64,000 bases of DNA from Hoplostethus atlanticus (GCA_034670405.1 JAXDDX010000057.1:1023501-1087500), one strand, 5' to 3'. Positions 45,609 to 59,774 are shown, numbered from the stretch's first letter. Numbers and translations: made by a program. The notes: generated by a model from the sequence alone, not told the origin.

Positions 45609-45710
45609 ATGTTTCAGAGAACCGTGACCTCCGAGGTGGGTTGCGGGTGGAACAGGAGCTTGCCGTCAGCTCTGATAGGAGACCTGCGGACCATGGAGGG
45701 CATGGTCAGG
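45609..45710 (+). other. Orphan exon candidate
   Basis: A 102-nt stretch lies between a good acceptor (a long CT-rich tract from about 45510, then ACTTGCAG) and a consensus donor (AGG|gtgagtaa). It stays open in at least two frames, one starting MFQRTVTSEVGCGWNRSLPS. The length is a multiple of three. I recognise no protein in any frame, so if spliced it may belong to a non-coding RNA. A second possible acceptor is at 45431-45440 (tttttttag|CACTTTG). Confidence 0.25.
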
Positions 45711-46435
45711 GTGAGTAATACTATAGCTGTTCGCAGGTCCTGAGGTCAGCTAATCTCCCATGGCAATCAGGAAGGGATTGGAACGAGTGAGAGGTCCCTG
45801 AGTGGGGCTACCCAGTCCCTGACATTACAGTGATGGGGGCCATACTGGGACAGGGAATTAGGGAATTCAAGGCCTCCACACTATCCTGCATGCTAAATTT
45901 CTTTGGATCTAAATTTCTTTTGGACCGAGAAATCCACTGATCGCGGTAGCTCATAAGGTTAAATTTCAACTTAAATTATACCTTGTTTCATTTGTGTTGG
46001 TGACCCTAACATGAATGTCTCTTAATCACTCTATCTCTCTCACTCTCTCACACACATGCACTCAACCTAGCCTACTTTAGAGAGGGTTGCTGCAGTCTTC
46101 TTATTGAGTGCCCACCACCTCAAATAAAAGGATGTCCCAGTGACAGTGACAGGGCCTCCTTGCATTTACTTTCCTTTTAAATGGAAAGGGGTGGAGAGTG
46201 ACAGGAAAGATATGGGGATGTGTGTTTGGCGATATCATGATATCATGAGCCACACCAACAACATTGCAAGAACATGGTATGCATCTTAGTTCACTGATTC
46301 ACAGTGTGTATTGTGAAGGCACTTTTCAATTAAACACCCCCTATAAGCTCTGCACTCTGGAATCTCCTTATGGCTAGCCTAGCATTGTAATGGCTATTTA
46401 GATTGATACTACTTGTAAAATAGTTAGCTGCTAAT
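45711..46435. other. Upstream non-coding DNA, segment G
   Basis: No gene is recognised. A short palindrome GATATCATGATATC lies at about 46231-46244. Confidence 0.35.
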
Positions 46436-46560
46436 GACCCTCTTTACACGTGGCATTAAAATGCATGGGTGGTTGTAATTGGATAGAGCCAAAAAACAAA
46501 CTACAGGTGTAAATGCCACCTAGATTCACGTTAGATCCAATCATCCAAACCAAGATGGTT
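46436..46560. repeat. Dispersed repeat relic
   Basis: It begins GACCCTCTTTACACGTGGCA then TTAAAATGCATGG, and its middle holds ACAGGTGTAAATGCCACC. The pattern 'TTTACACCTGG..AAATGCG..CAGGTGTAAATGC' is a common teleost non-autonomous DNA repeat that I recognise by these words. The copy is diverged. Confidence 0.45.
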
Positions 46561-48405
46561 AGAGAGGCACATTAACAGCAAAGTCTAAATGCAGTGGCTC
46601 TCCAATCCACATATACCCACTGCAGTAAGGGAAATACATTTTCACCCGTGGCTCCAACCAGGAAGTGCACGTAAATCAAAAAGGTGGCAGGCAGCTTGGA
46701 TAGTAACATAAATGGATTGTCAGGATGCTCGTGGAAGCGGAACAGGCGAGACAAGGTATTTACTGTCAGTTTTAAAGGATGGAAATATTACATATTGGTA
46801 AGGGAAGGAAAAATCTGACTTTAATGTGTATAGTGGAGAAACATTGCAATGTAATAATGTGAATGTAAGTGCAAAGTATATTCTAAATACAATGAGGCAC
46901 TTAATATGGTTCAATAATGTGAGTTTCAGCCAAGCAATCTGATTGGTTAGAGGTGCGTTCCACCCCTGCTGATGATGAAAGTACGCCTGTCGACTGTTGT
47001 GGTAAACAAGGTCTTATTATATGTAGTTAAGTATAAAAGGCCCATCATTGAGAAGAAATTGAGAAAGAATTATTATCAGTAGAGCTCAATGGCAATATGA
47101 TGATGACTCCGACTCTCATATACCAGACAAGCAGTGAAGTTGCTAGGATACGAATGCACAATGATAAAAAAACAAAAACAAACCTCTCCAATATGGGTGT
47201 CTCATCGGCTAACCAATCCAACCTCTGTAGCAAAATCAACGTGTCATCTGCTTGGAAAGAGTGGAAAGAGGGACTGCAGGGCCACAATACGTATGATAGC
47301 CATAATTCATAAAGACTTTCTTAATGAAGATGATAAAGCTCTTTGTCCTCTTATTATTGGTTTCGGACAGACAGTGATTGCGTAATGAATATGTTTTGAA
47401 ATCAGTAATTAATAGAAAGGTCGGCGTGCACGTAATTCTGTTATTTAATCTATTAAGCCGTGGATTTCAGAGTCAAATCACTCTGCCGTGAAACCACTTT
47501 GAATTCTAATTTGCCATTTTGCATGCTGTCGTTAGCCTTCACCTCCCTCCTTCTCCCGCTCTCCATCTTTCTCACTTTGGCTTTTTAATGAACATTTTTT
47601 AGGCTGGAGCTGATGACGAGTCTATTTCCCTGGACTTGATTCAGCTGTTTCTCCATCTGGCTTTTCGAGCACCTGGGGTAGGCCTTCCTCTACAAAGTGA
47701 TTTTTCCCAGCCTTTCCAGCTCCTCCCCCTGCAAACCGATTTCCCCCCTTTTTTCTCCCTTTGTTGTTCTTCCCCGCTCTTCTGCATCTCCGCTATTTTC
47801 TTTCCCCTTGCTCTTGTGTGGATTTTAACTAAAGCATGTTATTAAAAAAAAGGTTAGGCTCTAGTGAACACATATTTTCATTGCCCATTTCATGTCCAGG
47901 CACAATACAAACTTAATATAGGATACAGGGAGATATTGCCCCTATATAATAACTATACTACATGATGGATTACTTTAATGTGCAATATCACAATAATAAT
48001 CATAACATCACAACACACAAGTTCCCCGTGCAACAATTCTACTTCTCTAATGTGTCAATGTAGCTTCAGTTTTCGATTTTCCCAACATGAATGTGAGCAT
48101 TGAGCATGACCTGGCAATTCAGTCTTGAAACTTTTGAAGTGAACAGCCTGGGAGAGCAGATTTGATTACACTGTGTAGCACAGAGCTCCTCAGCTCTAAT
48201 GAACACTACAGATGTGTCAAGCGGGGGAGGAGGGGCACGCCAACGGCAATGTAAACAGCGGCCAATTACCTGCCTGGATGACGATTCTTTACCGCTGCTT
48301 AGTGAACACACGTGAACAGGCCAGCACATCTGCTGCCTGGCCTAACTTCCACTCAGTGCAGAAATAAACAGAAATATCAACCACAACACTGACTGGCATC
48401 GGGCA
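46561..48405. other. Upstream non-coding DNA, segment H
   Basis: No gene is recognised. Unique DNA at 47430-47640 reads like a non-coding conserved element in composition. That is a guess without an alignment. Confidence 0.3.

Positions 48406-48433
<28 letters not shown>
48406..48433. repeat. (CT)n microsatellite
   Basis: Twenty-eight bases of CT. Confidence 0.9.
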
Positions 48434-48437
<4 letters not shown>

Positions 48438-51156
48438 CACTCTCTCACTTTTTCTCTTTCACTTTGTATGATTTGATGCATATTTTGGGACAAATATGAA
48501 TATGATGAATTTAAGTATTGCTCTATAGTTGTATAGTATGTTATAATATATATTTTTCTGAAATGTAAACGTGTATGCAGTGTGGGGGAAGTAATGCACG
48601 ATCTGACACGAAAAAGGAAACAGCTCCCAGACATACTCCCCCGAGAATGGGTGAGCTTTTGTGCTGCTGAGTCTGTTTGGACATGAGTATGTTACATTGT
48701 GGATGCAGACAAAAAAAAAGACCAAAAAAAAAGAGTACGGTGACAGTGAAGCTATGAGAAGCAGCTCTTGCCTGACATGTAGTGGGTAGTTCCATTATAA
48801 AGGACATGCAGCTTTTTTTTAATCTTCCACTGTTCTGTTGCCTCTGTTTTTTTTTTTTTTTTTGCCTTTTTTCTCACAGAGCATAATTCTCCTGTTGAAG
48901 TTTGGCAAAATAATCCTTCACATGGTGTCATTATTTTGCAAAACAGACAAATATCCCCATAGGATTTGATCATCAGTAAGAATTGAGAGACAAAGAGAAC
49001 CATCTGGATGCTTCTTCATCTCAGCCTCAGGCGAGGCTGGCTGATGTGGAGGACTGCCCTGCTGTAATGTAGATGCTGTATGGTTTGGGTTACTTCTTTA
49101 TGTAAGAGTTATATAACAGATGCACTCAAGATGCTCACTGCTTCATTTAGGAACCTTCTGTTTTAATGTATTAATGCCTTTTAAGATCAGTCCAATCTCT
49201 TCTCTTCAACATGCATGTGAAAAGTACAGTACAGTGGGTCCCCCTTTTAAAGAAATCCGTTGTAGCAACCTGGCTTTAAGCCCCTTACTTTGACGCCAGT
49301 GCTTTAGCCACATGAAACGGGGTTTTCTAAGCTGCATTTATTATCTCCTTCAGCTCTTCACAACTACCAAAACTTCACCGCTCAATTTCTTGACAAAGTC
49401 TTTGTTTACAGAAAGAAATGTCCATTCTGTGAAGAGAGAAAGTATAGTTACAACTTACAAAATTTAACAAGGTAGGAACCAGATCAAGACTTGTTTGAAG
49501 AGGTGATGAATTCAGGCCCGCACGCTGTGCTGCCAGTGCAGAGCACTGCAGTGTTTTGAGAGGAGAGCTCTTACAACCTGACTGAAATCGGAGTCTGTGC
49601 CAAATCATAAATTGTTAGAAACTGGACACTTACAGCACTTACAGCACATACTCTGTATTCTTTTCAAAATAGCTCAGTATTTGAATGGAATGAGTAAAAC
49701 TGAATCACATTATATCTTCATCAAATGAGATGTAGAGACAGAGTTGAATTAATGCATGATGTTGGTGAGCGTTGTGCTTCTTTCCCAGCCTGTCTGCATA
49801 TAGTATCCAGCCAACACATTTAAAAGTGCCTGAAAGGCAGAGAAGCTTTCATTTGGTGTGGTCAGACAGTAATGCATGGTGACAGGTCCTGACTGAAGGT
49901 AGCTCATTATACTGCACTATAAAATAAAAGAAATCAATGTTAGTGATGCCTGGCTTCCCAGTGCTGGAGCACTCTGTCTGCTTTCATATCCACAATGTAA
50001 TGCGTTTAGAAATAGAGAATGTGACCAATTTTATTAAGAGATATTGCAGAAGCATGCTCCTGAATTGAGTAAATAAGAACATCCTTATTGGCGTGGGCAG
50101 GGTGTTTGCCGAGATTCATCTCTTTGAATTAAGCGGGCTGTAAAAGTGGTATTCCTTAGAGCAAGCGGAAGTGGCACTAGTAAGTGTGCTGTTGAGAGAT
50201 ATACTGCGGGACGGCTACAATATCAGTGACAGAAGGAGCATGCCTCTCTGGAGTGCATAATCATATTTTACTGTGGAACGTGGACAATTCTGGTACGGTG
50301 TAAGTCTGTTTTGTGCTCCTAGGCAGAACACGGACACCATTGTCTCTAGGGTTTCTCAAGGCGGTCATACTTTATGATGCAGAAAGCCCAAATCTCATTA
50401 CCTTTAAGTGCTGTAATGCTGACACGCAAGTTGACGGTGCTGTGCTGTGTGTAAGCACAACACACCCAGAACTAAAGTGGCCTGACTCTAATCTGCGGGG
50501 ACAAAAGCCAGCGCCCACCCAGGCCTCCCAGGGGTTCAAATTAGTTACACCCTGGTCTCTCTGAAGCCCCCCTCACTTGCACTGCATAGGGTTACACTAC
50601 ATGTCTCTAGTGGCAGAGCTTACTTAAAGCCCAACCCACATACTATACCAAGACATGAGCTATCTTTGAAAATAACCTTGAGAAACTAGGACTGGAGGGG
50701 AGGGTTTTTGGTACACTTGATTTGTCTCTTCTATAATAAGACTACATGATTTGGCCTCTCCAGAGAGCCTGTCACAGTGCAGTCGATGCTGCCCTCTAAA
50801 ACTATTGGAAGATCAACAACACATTTAATGGTTTGGTTTAATGCTGCGCAGTTATGTAAGCTCTGTGCTAAACAAAATAAAATGAAAATGTGGCAGTGAC
50901 AATGAAATAGTACATAAAAAACCACCTTATTAACCAGATAAATATAGCACATCTCCATGTTATACAACATTTAAACTGTACGTTCTGCCTGCCAAGCCCC
51001 ATAAGACCGAGTGTATTTTCAGCAGAAGAGCTATAATAGGCCTATGGGGGAATTTTTGTATATAGGTAAGTCACCAAGCTGTTCAGTGTGCCAGCTGCCT
51101 TTTTAATGCACGTAATGGGAATAACTTTTTGTGTACTCATATGTGCGTGCAGTGCA
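48434..51156. other. Upstream non-coding DNA, segment I
   Basis: It includes a T17 homopolymer at 48847-48863. No gene is recognised. Confidence 0.35.
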
Positions 51157-51201
51157 AGTACAGTTACAACTGTACTGTATGTGTGTGCACATACAGTACA
51201 G
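51157..51201. repeat. Two overlapping hairpin-forming inverted repeats
   Basis: Hairpin 1 is AGTACAGTT / AACTGTACT with a 2-base loop. Hairpin 2 is CTGTACTGTATGTG / CACATACAGTACAG with a 4-base loop (51170-51201). They share the ACTGTACT segment, so only one can form at a time. Confidence 0.8.
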
Positions 51202-54200
51202 ACCCATCCCAGCGAATGCTAATGTCCTCCCCTACACTTTCTTCTGTCTATCAGAGCTGCCCTGTGGCCGTCACTACTGTCAGCTCTGTGACGCCTGTCA
51301 TGAAATATTCACAATGCCATGACTCATGTTTGGACCTGCAGGGAGAGCTGCCTTGACTATCCGGTTCCCAGATCAGACCTGGCTTAGAGGAGACACTGTT
51401 CACTTTGATCCTGCACTGGCCCTCCCCTGACTAAAAGCTCTCTCCCCATGCCAAGCGCATTCCATGTAAACCACCCTTCTTCTTTCATTACTACCCTCAC
51501 CTTGTCCAGCTGTACTCTTTTCTGTCTTGCACCATTGAATAGTTCCTACCTATTATTAGATCAGTCCTGAATGCAGCTTTGGGCCCAAAGAGATAGAGAA
51601 CGATGAGAGAGAAAGGGGGTAAAGAAGAGAAAGGGAGGGGAGGCAAGAGAGCAGATTCTGGCCCCTTTATTCCCGCGGACGCTGTATTAGCCCTGATATC
51701 TTGTTTATGTTCAACTCATCTTGTCGTCTCTGTGTCAGTTTGCTAAAGAGGTGCCTAAGGAGCTGCTGATGATTAGTGGAGTACACATGTGAGAAGCGTG
51801 ACGTCGGCTCAAGGTCCCCGTTGTAAAGAGACCATAAATTAACAGAAACAAAGGATATCATCCTCCTCAGCAACAGTGATTAATCTCACTTTGGGCTTTT
51901 AACTCTGGAGCCGGGATGCAGCATGTTCCCAAGTCAGGCAGCATTTGCCTGGCCATTTGTTCATTAGAGAGGCCTCGCGGACATCCACAGACACCTCAAT
52001 TGCTGCTGGAAACAAAAATGCGCCTCCTCTGTTTTGCTGCTCATTAAACCAGGTACAGAATGGCATCGGGGTCACACATCACGTATTTGACATATTTTCA
52101 CAATGGACCCATTCTGTCTTACCCAAACACAAGCCGTTATGGATCATGCTGTTTGGATTTTCTTTGCAATAGGTGGCCATATGTGTCTTACAGTCAGCCC
52201 TTGAGGTACAACAGTGACAATGAATGTACTGTAGCAGTCCTAAGGGTGTTCTAGGGTGTTCTTGTTCTACCTCCTACTGATAATTGGGCTTTAGGCATCT
52301 GCTCTGTTGCTCATTATCTCCAAACGTTTATCTGTTCAATGCTGCTCTGAATGCTTTAGATTCATGGGATTTCAGTAACGAGGTCTTCCCTCAGGACCAG
52401 GAGCTAACTACCAAGAAAAAGGTAGGGTTTTTGTTTTTGTCCCGTCCCCACGAGTTGCTGTACATGCCAGCGTAGACTATTAGTAGTCCTACAGTTCATC
52501 TCTCCTATCAAAGGCTTTCAGTGTGCTTTCCTTTAAAAACTGTGCGTGGAGAGAGAGTGCCCCAGCAAGGACACACAGCGCCTTGAAAGGCATCATAAAC
52601 AGTGAGTTTGCTGTCCAAAATAGTAGACTAATGAGATACATTAAGGCCGGATGCAAGTGTCCTTCACCGTCTGATTTATATCAGAATGTGTCCTCTGGTG
52701 ATAGACTGTTGGTTTGCCTTGTCAAGCCCCATTGGTCAACGGGTGAAGGTCCCCAAACAGATCAATAGAAGTGCAGGGCTGGTCTCAAAGTAAGCAAGTA
52801 CATATGGGCTCTCAGGCGTTCTTCCTCACTCAGCAGATGTTCTGCCCTGCTACCACTGATCGCTCTATTGCTGCAATAATATTACTGATGTTATTTCTGG
52901 AGCTGCTACTTGTTGCGCCTCTTATTCTTGTTTGAAAATGACAAAAAGTAAAACCTTTAAAGAACACAGTGCCCTTGCTTTTGCTGCACCGACTAGACCT
53001 GCTCTGTACTTGTGACTGAGTGAATAAGTGGCTGATATTGACTTTGGGACAAGAATGTCAGTGGAGACGGAAAGATAATGTTTTGCATACTTGTGATGAG
53101 CAAAAACAATGCTCTGACTGTGAGAGTAGAGGATGGTTATTGAACCTGGCACTCATCTCACCAGAGGATTGAGATGTTAGCTCATGCTGTTAACAGACCT
53201 CCTAATCAATGATGGACAAACACCCTCAGCAGGGACTTTGACGTCTGCTTCACAAAAGCATCGAGCAAGGGCATCACGCGGTCCCTCTCTTACGCAACAG
53301 AAACAAAAGAGACCACCCCTTTTCAAAGTAGATTAAACAAGCAATGAAAGAAGCAGAAATTGTCCTATTGAAACGTCAACATCCGCGGCTTCAGTTAAAA
53401 TCTTTTTTTAAAAGCTTTCTCAGCTTGACGATACGATTAAAAACGCCATAGTGACAGGGAGTTTGACTTGGGCTTTTCAAAGCAATCTTAAAACTTATTT
53501 CAGTTCTTTAATGATGCATCATTTTGCGAGGGCCCTTATATTTGAATTGCCTGAATGAGTGTAATTTGGAGAAGTCCCCCTAGAATCAAGGAGCTGCAGT
53601 GTTGCTTGTTCGACACCTGCTGCTCTTGGGAGAAACAGAAAACTCTTTCAAGTACAAACAGTCTACTAATGGAACCAATTAAACAGTCTGACAAGTTCCC
53701 ATAGTCATCACCATTGAAAGGGGATTGGGTAGCACTTACGGCCAATCAAAGAGACAGGCAATCAGAAATCAAAAGACCATTGAGTTTTAGCCTGTACTTA
53801 GGTTCATGGCTGTTGGATAGGGGAGGTTTAATGACTGCTAATAAAGGAACCTCATGGGAAATGAACAATGTTTTGGTTGGGCTCTACTGCCCAACTGTCA
53901 AAGTGCTAGCCAAATTTGCGTGACCATGATAAATTATTGACTGGATAGTATTTCAATTGAGATTACCACATGTCATACTGCAGTATTCAATGTTCTACAC
54001 CAAAATGTCGGGTGAGGTTTGATGACACCTAAATTGGTGTAAGCGCACGCTCAAATGAGGACACATCACTCTTCCACGGTCAGTAAAAGAAACATAAAAC
54101 AGTGGGACAGTTGTAGATGATCAGTGAAATGATCAAATTCCCCAGCCTGAGTGATTGGAGCTGATATCAATCAAAGAGATCAGTATCATTATCCCTCAAT

Positions 54201-55499
54201 GCCAAACTGGATCTGAAGCTCTGCAGGCAGCAGGACAAAAAGAGATTGAGAGAACATAATGGCACTTATGATACCTTACCATTTTAGGAGCATGAAAAAA
54301 AAGTGATTCATATTGATTGTTATGAAATATGGTGCAAATAAAGCGGGAGCAGTGGTAAACAGGAACGACGAGAGATGAGTATAGATCAAAGGCAGAATTT
54401 GTCATTAAATGATTTATGCCAGGAATAAGTAAGTAATATCAATTAAGTTTTATTCTTCACTTTTTCATTTTCTCCATTTTGCTTTGCAAAAACACACTTT
54501 TCGATCGCGGATGTCTGATGGGTACAGAATGCTTCTTTTGACTGGCGTGCAATCTCAGCAGAGCATCGCATTTACTGTGATCAAGGTCAGCTCTCATCCT
54601 CCAGACCTGATTTTCCCCTTTTGCGTATTCCAAGCACCTCAGAAGACGTTGGCAGCAGTTTTTACTTGGCAGATCCCCTCCCCGACCCGATAGGGCACAT
54701 GGAAGAGACGCGCTCTGAATAGTCGATTCTTCCAACCTGCGGTCAGCATTCCACGTGCGTCTCTTGGAGCTAAACACTCTTCCTCTGCTCTCCTTTCAAA
54801 GCCCTCTGACAGGAAGGATGTGATGTTGCACCTGGTCTCTTTCATGGCTCCCTCCCCCCTCCTCCTCATCGTGGGACTAGTCCATCGCTCCACACTGATT
54901 GTTTATTCCTTCTCTCCCTCTTAGTCTGCTCTGACACCTCCTCCCTACAGCCTCTCTGCCCCTGCCTTGAGAAAGGAGGACAACTCGTTATCCTAAGCAT
55001 TAAACAGATGAGTTCACAAGCACCCTGGGATACAGAACCAGAGTAAAAAACCCCACTGTAAAACCACGCGGATCAGGATCAGAGGTTCACCTTTCTGCTG
55101 CCAGAATTATGAACGAGACATCCTCCTGCTCCACCTCATGAAGTCTGTGTCGTCAATAAATCCCAATCAGCAGGAACAACCTGGCAAAAGAGCTCAATCA
55201 AATTTCCTCCTCCTCCTGTAATTACCCCCCGTGGGACCTGTCAGGTCCTGGCCCGGTGCACCTCTGAGTCCGGCGCCAGGTCCAGCATGGCTCACCGGCA
55301 TACTGGACCCATAGGGGAACTGCCGATCTGCACTCATTAAAGTGCACCAAATCATGAGAACATACAAGCATACAAAGGTGATTGATGATATGAACACAGT
55401 GGAAAACTGTAGCTCATGTAAGGGAAGCGAACTGGAAAGCTGAAGCCCTTGTTCCTTCACAGTTTCTCTTAAAGTAGCGTAGGCACAGCTCATTAGTTA
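51202..55499. other. Upstream non-coding DNA, segment J
   Basis: No gene, RNA gene or clear element is recognised. Open frames are short and of random composition. Confidence 0.35.
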
Positions 55500-55655
55500 C
55501 TGTTTGTTTCTGTATGTGACCAATGTAGTCCTGTTAATGTGAGCAGCATCTCGATTGTGCGTCGTCTGTGTACTTGTGTCTGTGTACCGCTCGCAGTGTT
55601 TCAATGTTAATCTCCCCACTGTGGGATGAATAAAAGTAACACTACTACTACTAAA
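55500..55655 (+). mobile_element. LINE/SINE 3' tail relic, second copy
   Basis: It ends TCTCCCCACTGTGGGATGAA then TAAAAGTAAC and an ACT run. This matches in order and orientation the tail at 8850-9055, including TTTCTGTATGT and TCTGTGT words upstream. Only the 3' end is left. No reverse transcriptase is seen. Confidence 0.5.
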
Positions 55656-58600
55656 AGAAGAATAACATCTGATAAGAACTTTATCTTGTTTTATCTTTGA
55701 GATAAATGACAAGGCTAGCGTATTAAAAGTAAAAACTATGACACAGTGCTTGTGGTTACTTGTGTAATACCTGTGTTTGATGTGCACTCGACGCAGGCCA
55801 GATTAAGGTTTGCTAAACCCCCTAGGAGAGGAACACTGAGCACCAACTAGATTAATTCAGCAATCCAGACTTTTGATTGCTTGGTGGCAGAGGTGTTCAT
55901 GCAGAGAGTGAAAATCCATCATGAGAAACTACAATAGGTCTAAGTTGCATCTAAGGCCTGAACAAGGAAGCAGCATCGTGACAAACATATGAGCAAAAAT
56001 ACATTTATATTTGCAAAATTGCTCCAATTTATCCAATAATATTTGGAAGATTTGAATTTCCTTCTTATTATTTATCATTAGAATTAAGTGTGATCCTTCT
56101 GTAATATATGAAAGTGGATATGGGTTCATTATAACACAGTGTGTCAGTGCTCAGCTTATGTACATGTGTGCAGTGGATCAATGGTGATCCTCCAGCATGG
56201 GGCCTGGCCTTGCCGCATGGAGAGGAGGTGGGCAGAAAAGGAGCAGGCAGATTAAAGCAGCTTTGCCCGTGCGTAAGTGGATTATCAGCAGGTAGAGTGC
56301 TCCCTGTGTTTCTGCAGCAATTGTGTTAGTGCACTTCCTGCCTGGCCACAGAGAGGACCATCTGCCATTTAGCTCTGATGGATGGTCCCAAGCAGGCGTC
56401 AGTCTCCCCTACGCAGAGCACCTGCTGAATCCCGATCAGACCGTTGGCTCAAATTATGATAGCATTCACGCGTTGCCACTGAGGTTCACGCTGAAAACAA
56501 GCATGCACACACACAGACGTACACACTCAAACCTGCAAAACATTGTAAATTGGTTTGGGAGCATAACCGATACGTACTGCTCCACATATAAACATGTCTC
56601 ATTACGCCTATTCCTTATTATATCTGTGAGCAGCCTGTTATATTTTGACTGGCATCAAAAGGTAGTATCTCTGCCAATTCCTAACAGGATTGTGTCCCTT
56701 GAAGCATAAACTTGCCCAGCGACAAAGTACGTCTACTTTGTGCTGCTGAGAGAGAAAAGAGAAAAGAGACGGACAGACAAGGAGAGAAAAACAGAGGGAG
56801 GAAAAGAAGAATGAACTTAACCTGCCATATATGTAGAAACATCACTATAGAGATTGTACAAAGAATATCAAAATCACAGCTCCATGCATCAGGACTGATG
56901 GATCATTCAGACATTAAATAGTATAAACTGTGAAAGAGAGAGGAAATAACGGTCTTTGATGTGACAAGTTGGAAGAAATACACAAGAAGAAAAAAATAAA
57001 CCCGTATGTGATGAGAATCACTTTGTGCAAGTTGAATCCTTTCATGACAAAAAGATACCTCACATCGTCAAGTGCACTACCCACCATCAATAATAGTGTG
57101 ATGTGCAAAGAGAGAAATAAAGGAAGAGACAGGGTGAGAAAGAGAGAGAGAGAGAGGCTGATCAACAATTTCTCACACAGCGGACCGAAACAGACAGACC
57201 AGATACTCCGCTACTGCAGAATGCTGTTGAACAGCACCGGCTTGATGCTTAGTGATGCTACTTCATGGGAGGAAAATATTCTGAAATTTGAAATGTGTGT
57301 TAATACCTACCAGACGAAAGCTTATTTCAAATATGAAACACGTTATACCTAATGTATATGTATATGTCTGCAGACCCTTTGTCCTGTCTTTGTACTTGTA
57401 ATTGCATGTATCGTTGTAAATTCCACCAATGGCAGTGCACATTTGATATAATATTTATTTTGATATCTGTCTGTCCCCAATGTGTTGGAGGTCCTGTCAT
57501 CCATGTCTTTCAATACAATACATTTCCCAGTTTATCATGCTCTTAATTCTATATACATTACTGGAAACCTTTTTAGCCAATAAGACGTCAGGCTCAACGG
57601 TAGCAGCAGTAGCATGGTGTGTCAGTGCCAGTCACAGGACAAAGACGTGTTGTGTTCAGCGTGAATGCTATTGACCCGCTCAGTGTGGCAGGGATGCTCT
57701 CAGCCCCAGATCAGAGGCCCTGATAGCCTCCAATAGGCAGCCAGAAGAAAAAACCCTGTCTCCTCCTGCCAACCGTCTTCTTCCACTCCCCGCTTTATCT
57801 CATCAAGCCTGTCAAGAAATAAATTAGAGTACAGCAAGCACAGGGAGAACAGAAGCTGTCCTTTGTGACACACGTGACATTGGTTGACAACCTCGTTTTG
57901 CCATGAGCGCCTGGCATTATTTCATGCACATATGCACAGCTCTGCTTTGTCTTGTTGTCACTCAAACAATAAGAAATCGGATAAAATCATTTTGATGTGA
58001 TATATATTATTACAAATCTCAGTTTACAGAAGAAAATATTGCATCTGGGGTGATGGAGATTTATTTCTAGAACAAAATCTTTTTTATTTCTTAAACTATA
58101 ACATGTACATGGAAATATACAAGGATTACTAAACATAAAGAAAACACAAAGGTCCCACCAATAGTCAATAGCTATACACCGCTCTGGGGTGTATAGCTGG
58201 AAGAGAGGGCTAAGCACTGCTGATAAAACACAGTGATTACTATCACCCCTTGATGCATTTCTTTCTCGATGGCAATGTTGTTTTTTTAATGCTGCTGTCA
58301 GTAAGGCCCGAGTGGTCACAGAATGGTTTGAGAAGCACAATAATAATGTTCTTTGTTAGATTCTGGAGCAGTGTGTCAGATTTCTACCACTATCATAAAG
58401 ACGCGAAGCCAGATTCACAACCAAAATCATTATCTTTGTTTGGATTCATATTTTGCGGATTGGGTGAAGGTGCAAAACATGATCAACAAACACAACAAAA
58501 AGGATAATGTTCATATCAAAAGTAGCTGCTAGGTTTGTGGTTATTGACTAAAGAGCTAATTATAGGAACAGGATCATTTTTAGTGCATTTATTTGTTTAT

Positions 58601-58839
58601 TCACTTGAGGGTTCAACGGATGTTTGGTGGTCCTCGGTCCCTCCTTCCAATCTTATAAAGCACAAGTTAGGTGTGCGGTGCTTTCTGAGAGCTGTAGTAC
58701 AATTCAAACAACTCCTGTACTGAATTATTTCTGAGGAATTGGTTAAATTTTGACATGAAAAATAGTGTGGTACTCTTACGTACACCACAGTTTATTCTCT
58801 GAACAAACAGCAGATTCATGTGGGTTTCACATCCCACTT
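55656..58839. other. Upstream non-coding DNA, segment K
   Basis: No gene is recognised. A purine-rich stretch lies at 56750-56815 and a GA run at 57137-57156. Confidence 0.35.
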
Positions 58840-58842
58840 AAA

Positions 58843-59260
58843 GGGGCTCGGTGTAGCATTTTAGCAAATCATTACCACATTCATTTTGAGACATTTGTAT
58901 AATTACTGTAAACAAACGAGACCGCCTCTACCGGCCTCTAAACTGCATTTTGCCTTGTGTGCCACCGGGTCGGAAATATGGTGGATTGCTTTTCGGCACA
59001 AAGGGAGATTGGTTTATGGCACAAAACAGGAAGAAGGCACTGTTGTAGTGCAAACAGAGCTAAAGCTTTTAGAGTTTCTGGCAATGGCAGATTCTGGAAG
59101 GACTGCAAGGCCAATGACAAAATCATTTCCAACATGTTTATCCTCTTCAGCAAAGCCGAAGAGAAAACAACACAGCAATGCCAGAGACAGGGAGGGGAGA
59201 CAAGTAGAAACATCTTCTTTGCAGCAGAAAGCAACAGGGTAACATTACCACTGGTGTGAG
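58843..59260 (+). repeat. Possible dispersed repeat
   Basis: It starts AAAGGGGCTCGGTGTAGCAT, a phrase I associate with a teleost dispersed repeat, and holds AAATATGGTGGATTG. Open frames of 98-118 codons on both strands cover it but match no family I know. The right limit is uncertain. Confidence 0.3.
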
Positions 59261-59773
59261 ATAGACGCTACCACTGTCTCAACCATGGTCTTGTTTGTTT
59301 ACGGTAATTCTACCAAGGTATCACAATTAATCTGACAATGATATTATATATTTTGACCACACTGTATTTTAGAGGAGAGAATTAAAAAAAACTAATTTTG
59401 CTTTGGTGCCCCAAGATTCTGGTTTCAAGTCATCAGAGAATCAATGCATCTTTTAAAGTCAATATATAATCTCTGAATGCTTGCTTAAGCCTGAGAGTTG
59501 TCTCTGGCTGGTAGCAGTCACGCCCAGCCGACATCCCCGACAGCAAAGCGATCCAGCTGTCTGTCAAGTAAAGCCCCCCCTGCATCCTCCTCCCCGCCTC
59601 CTTCTCTTCCATCCCTATTTGACCCAGTGCAGCTTTCATCTGCAGCCTCTGAGTACAAAGTGAGCGCTGTGCTACTGCTGGGACCCAGCCAGCCAAGGAA
59701 GGAGTCTACCACTCAGACACTGACTACAAACTATAAAATCACGCAAACATGCCCGTCGCCCCCACCCTACCCC

Positions 59774-59774
<1 letters not shown>
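59261..59774. other. Upstream non-coding DNA, segment L
   Basis: No gene is recognised. The DNA becomes C-rich towards the CT repeat. Confidence 0.35.

Noticed and set aside
52284-52475. Possible exon ending AAG|gtaggg at about 52423
   Set aside because: The frame has no homology and the upstream acceptor is ordinary. Such chance pairs are common, and the signal is weaker than at 45609-45710.
58886-59259. Frames of 98-118 codons on both strands
   Set aside because: They cover a probable dispersed repeat. There is no domain match and the two strands are equally open.
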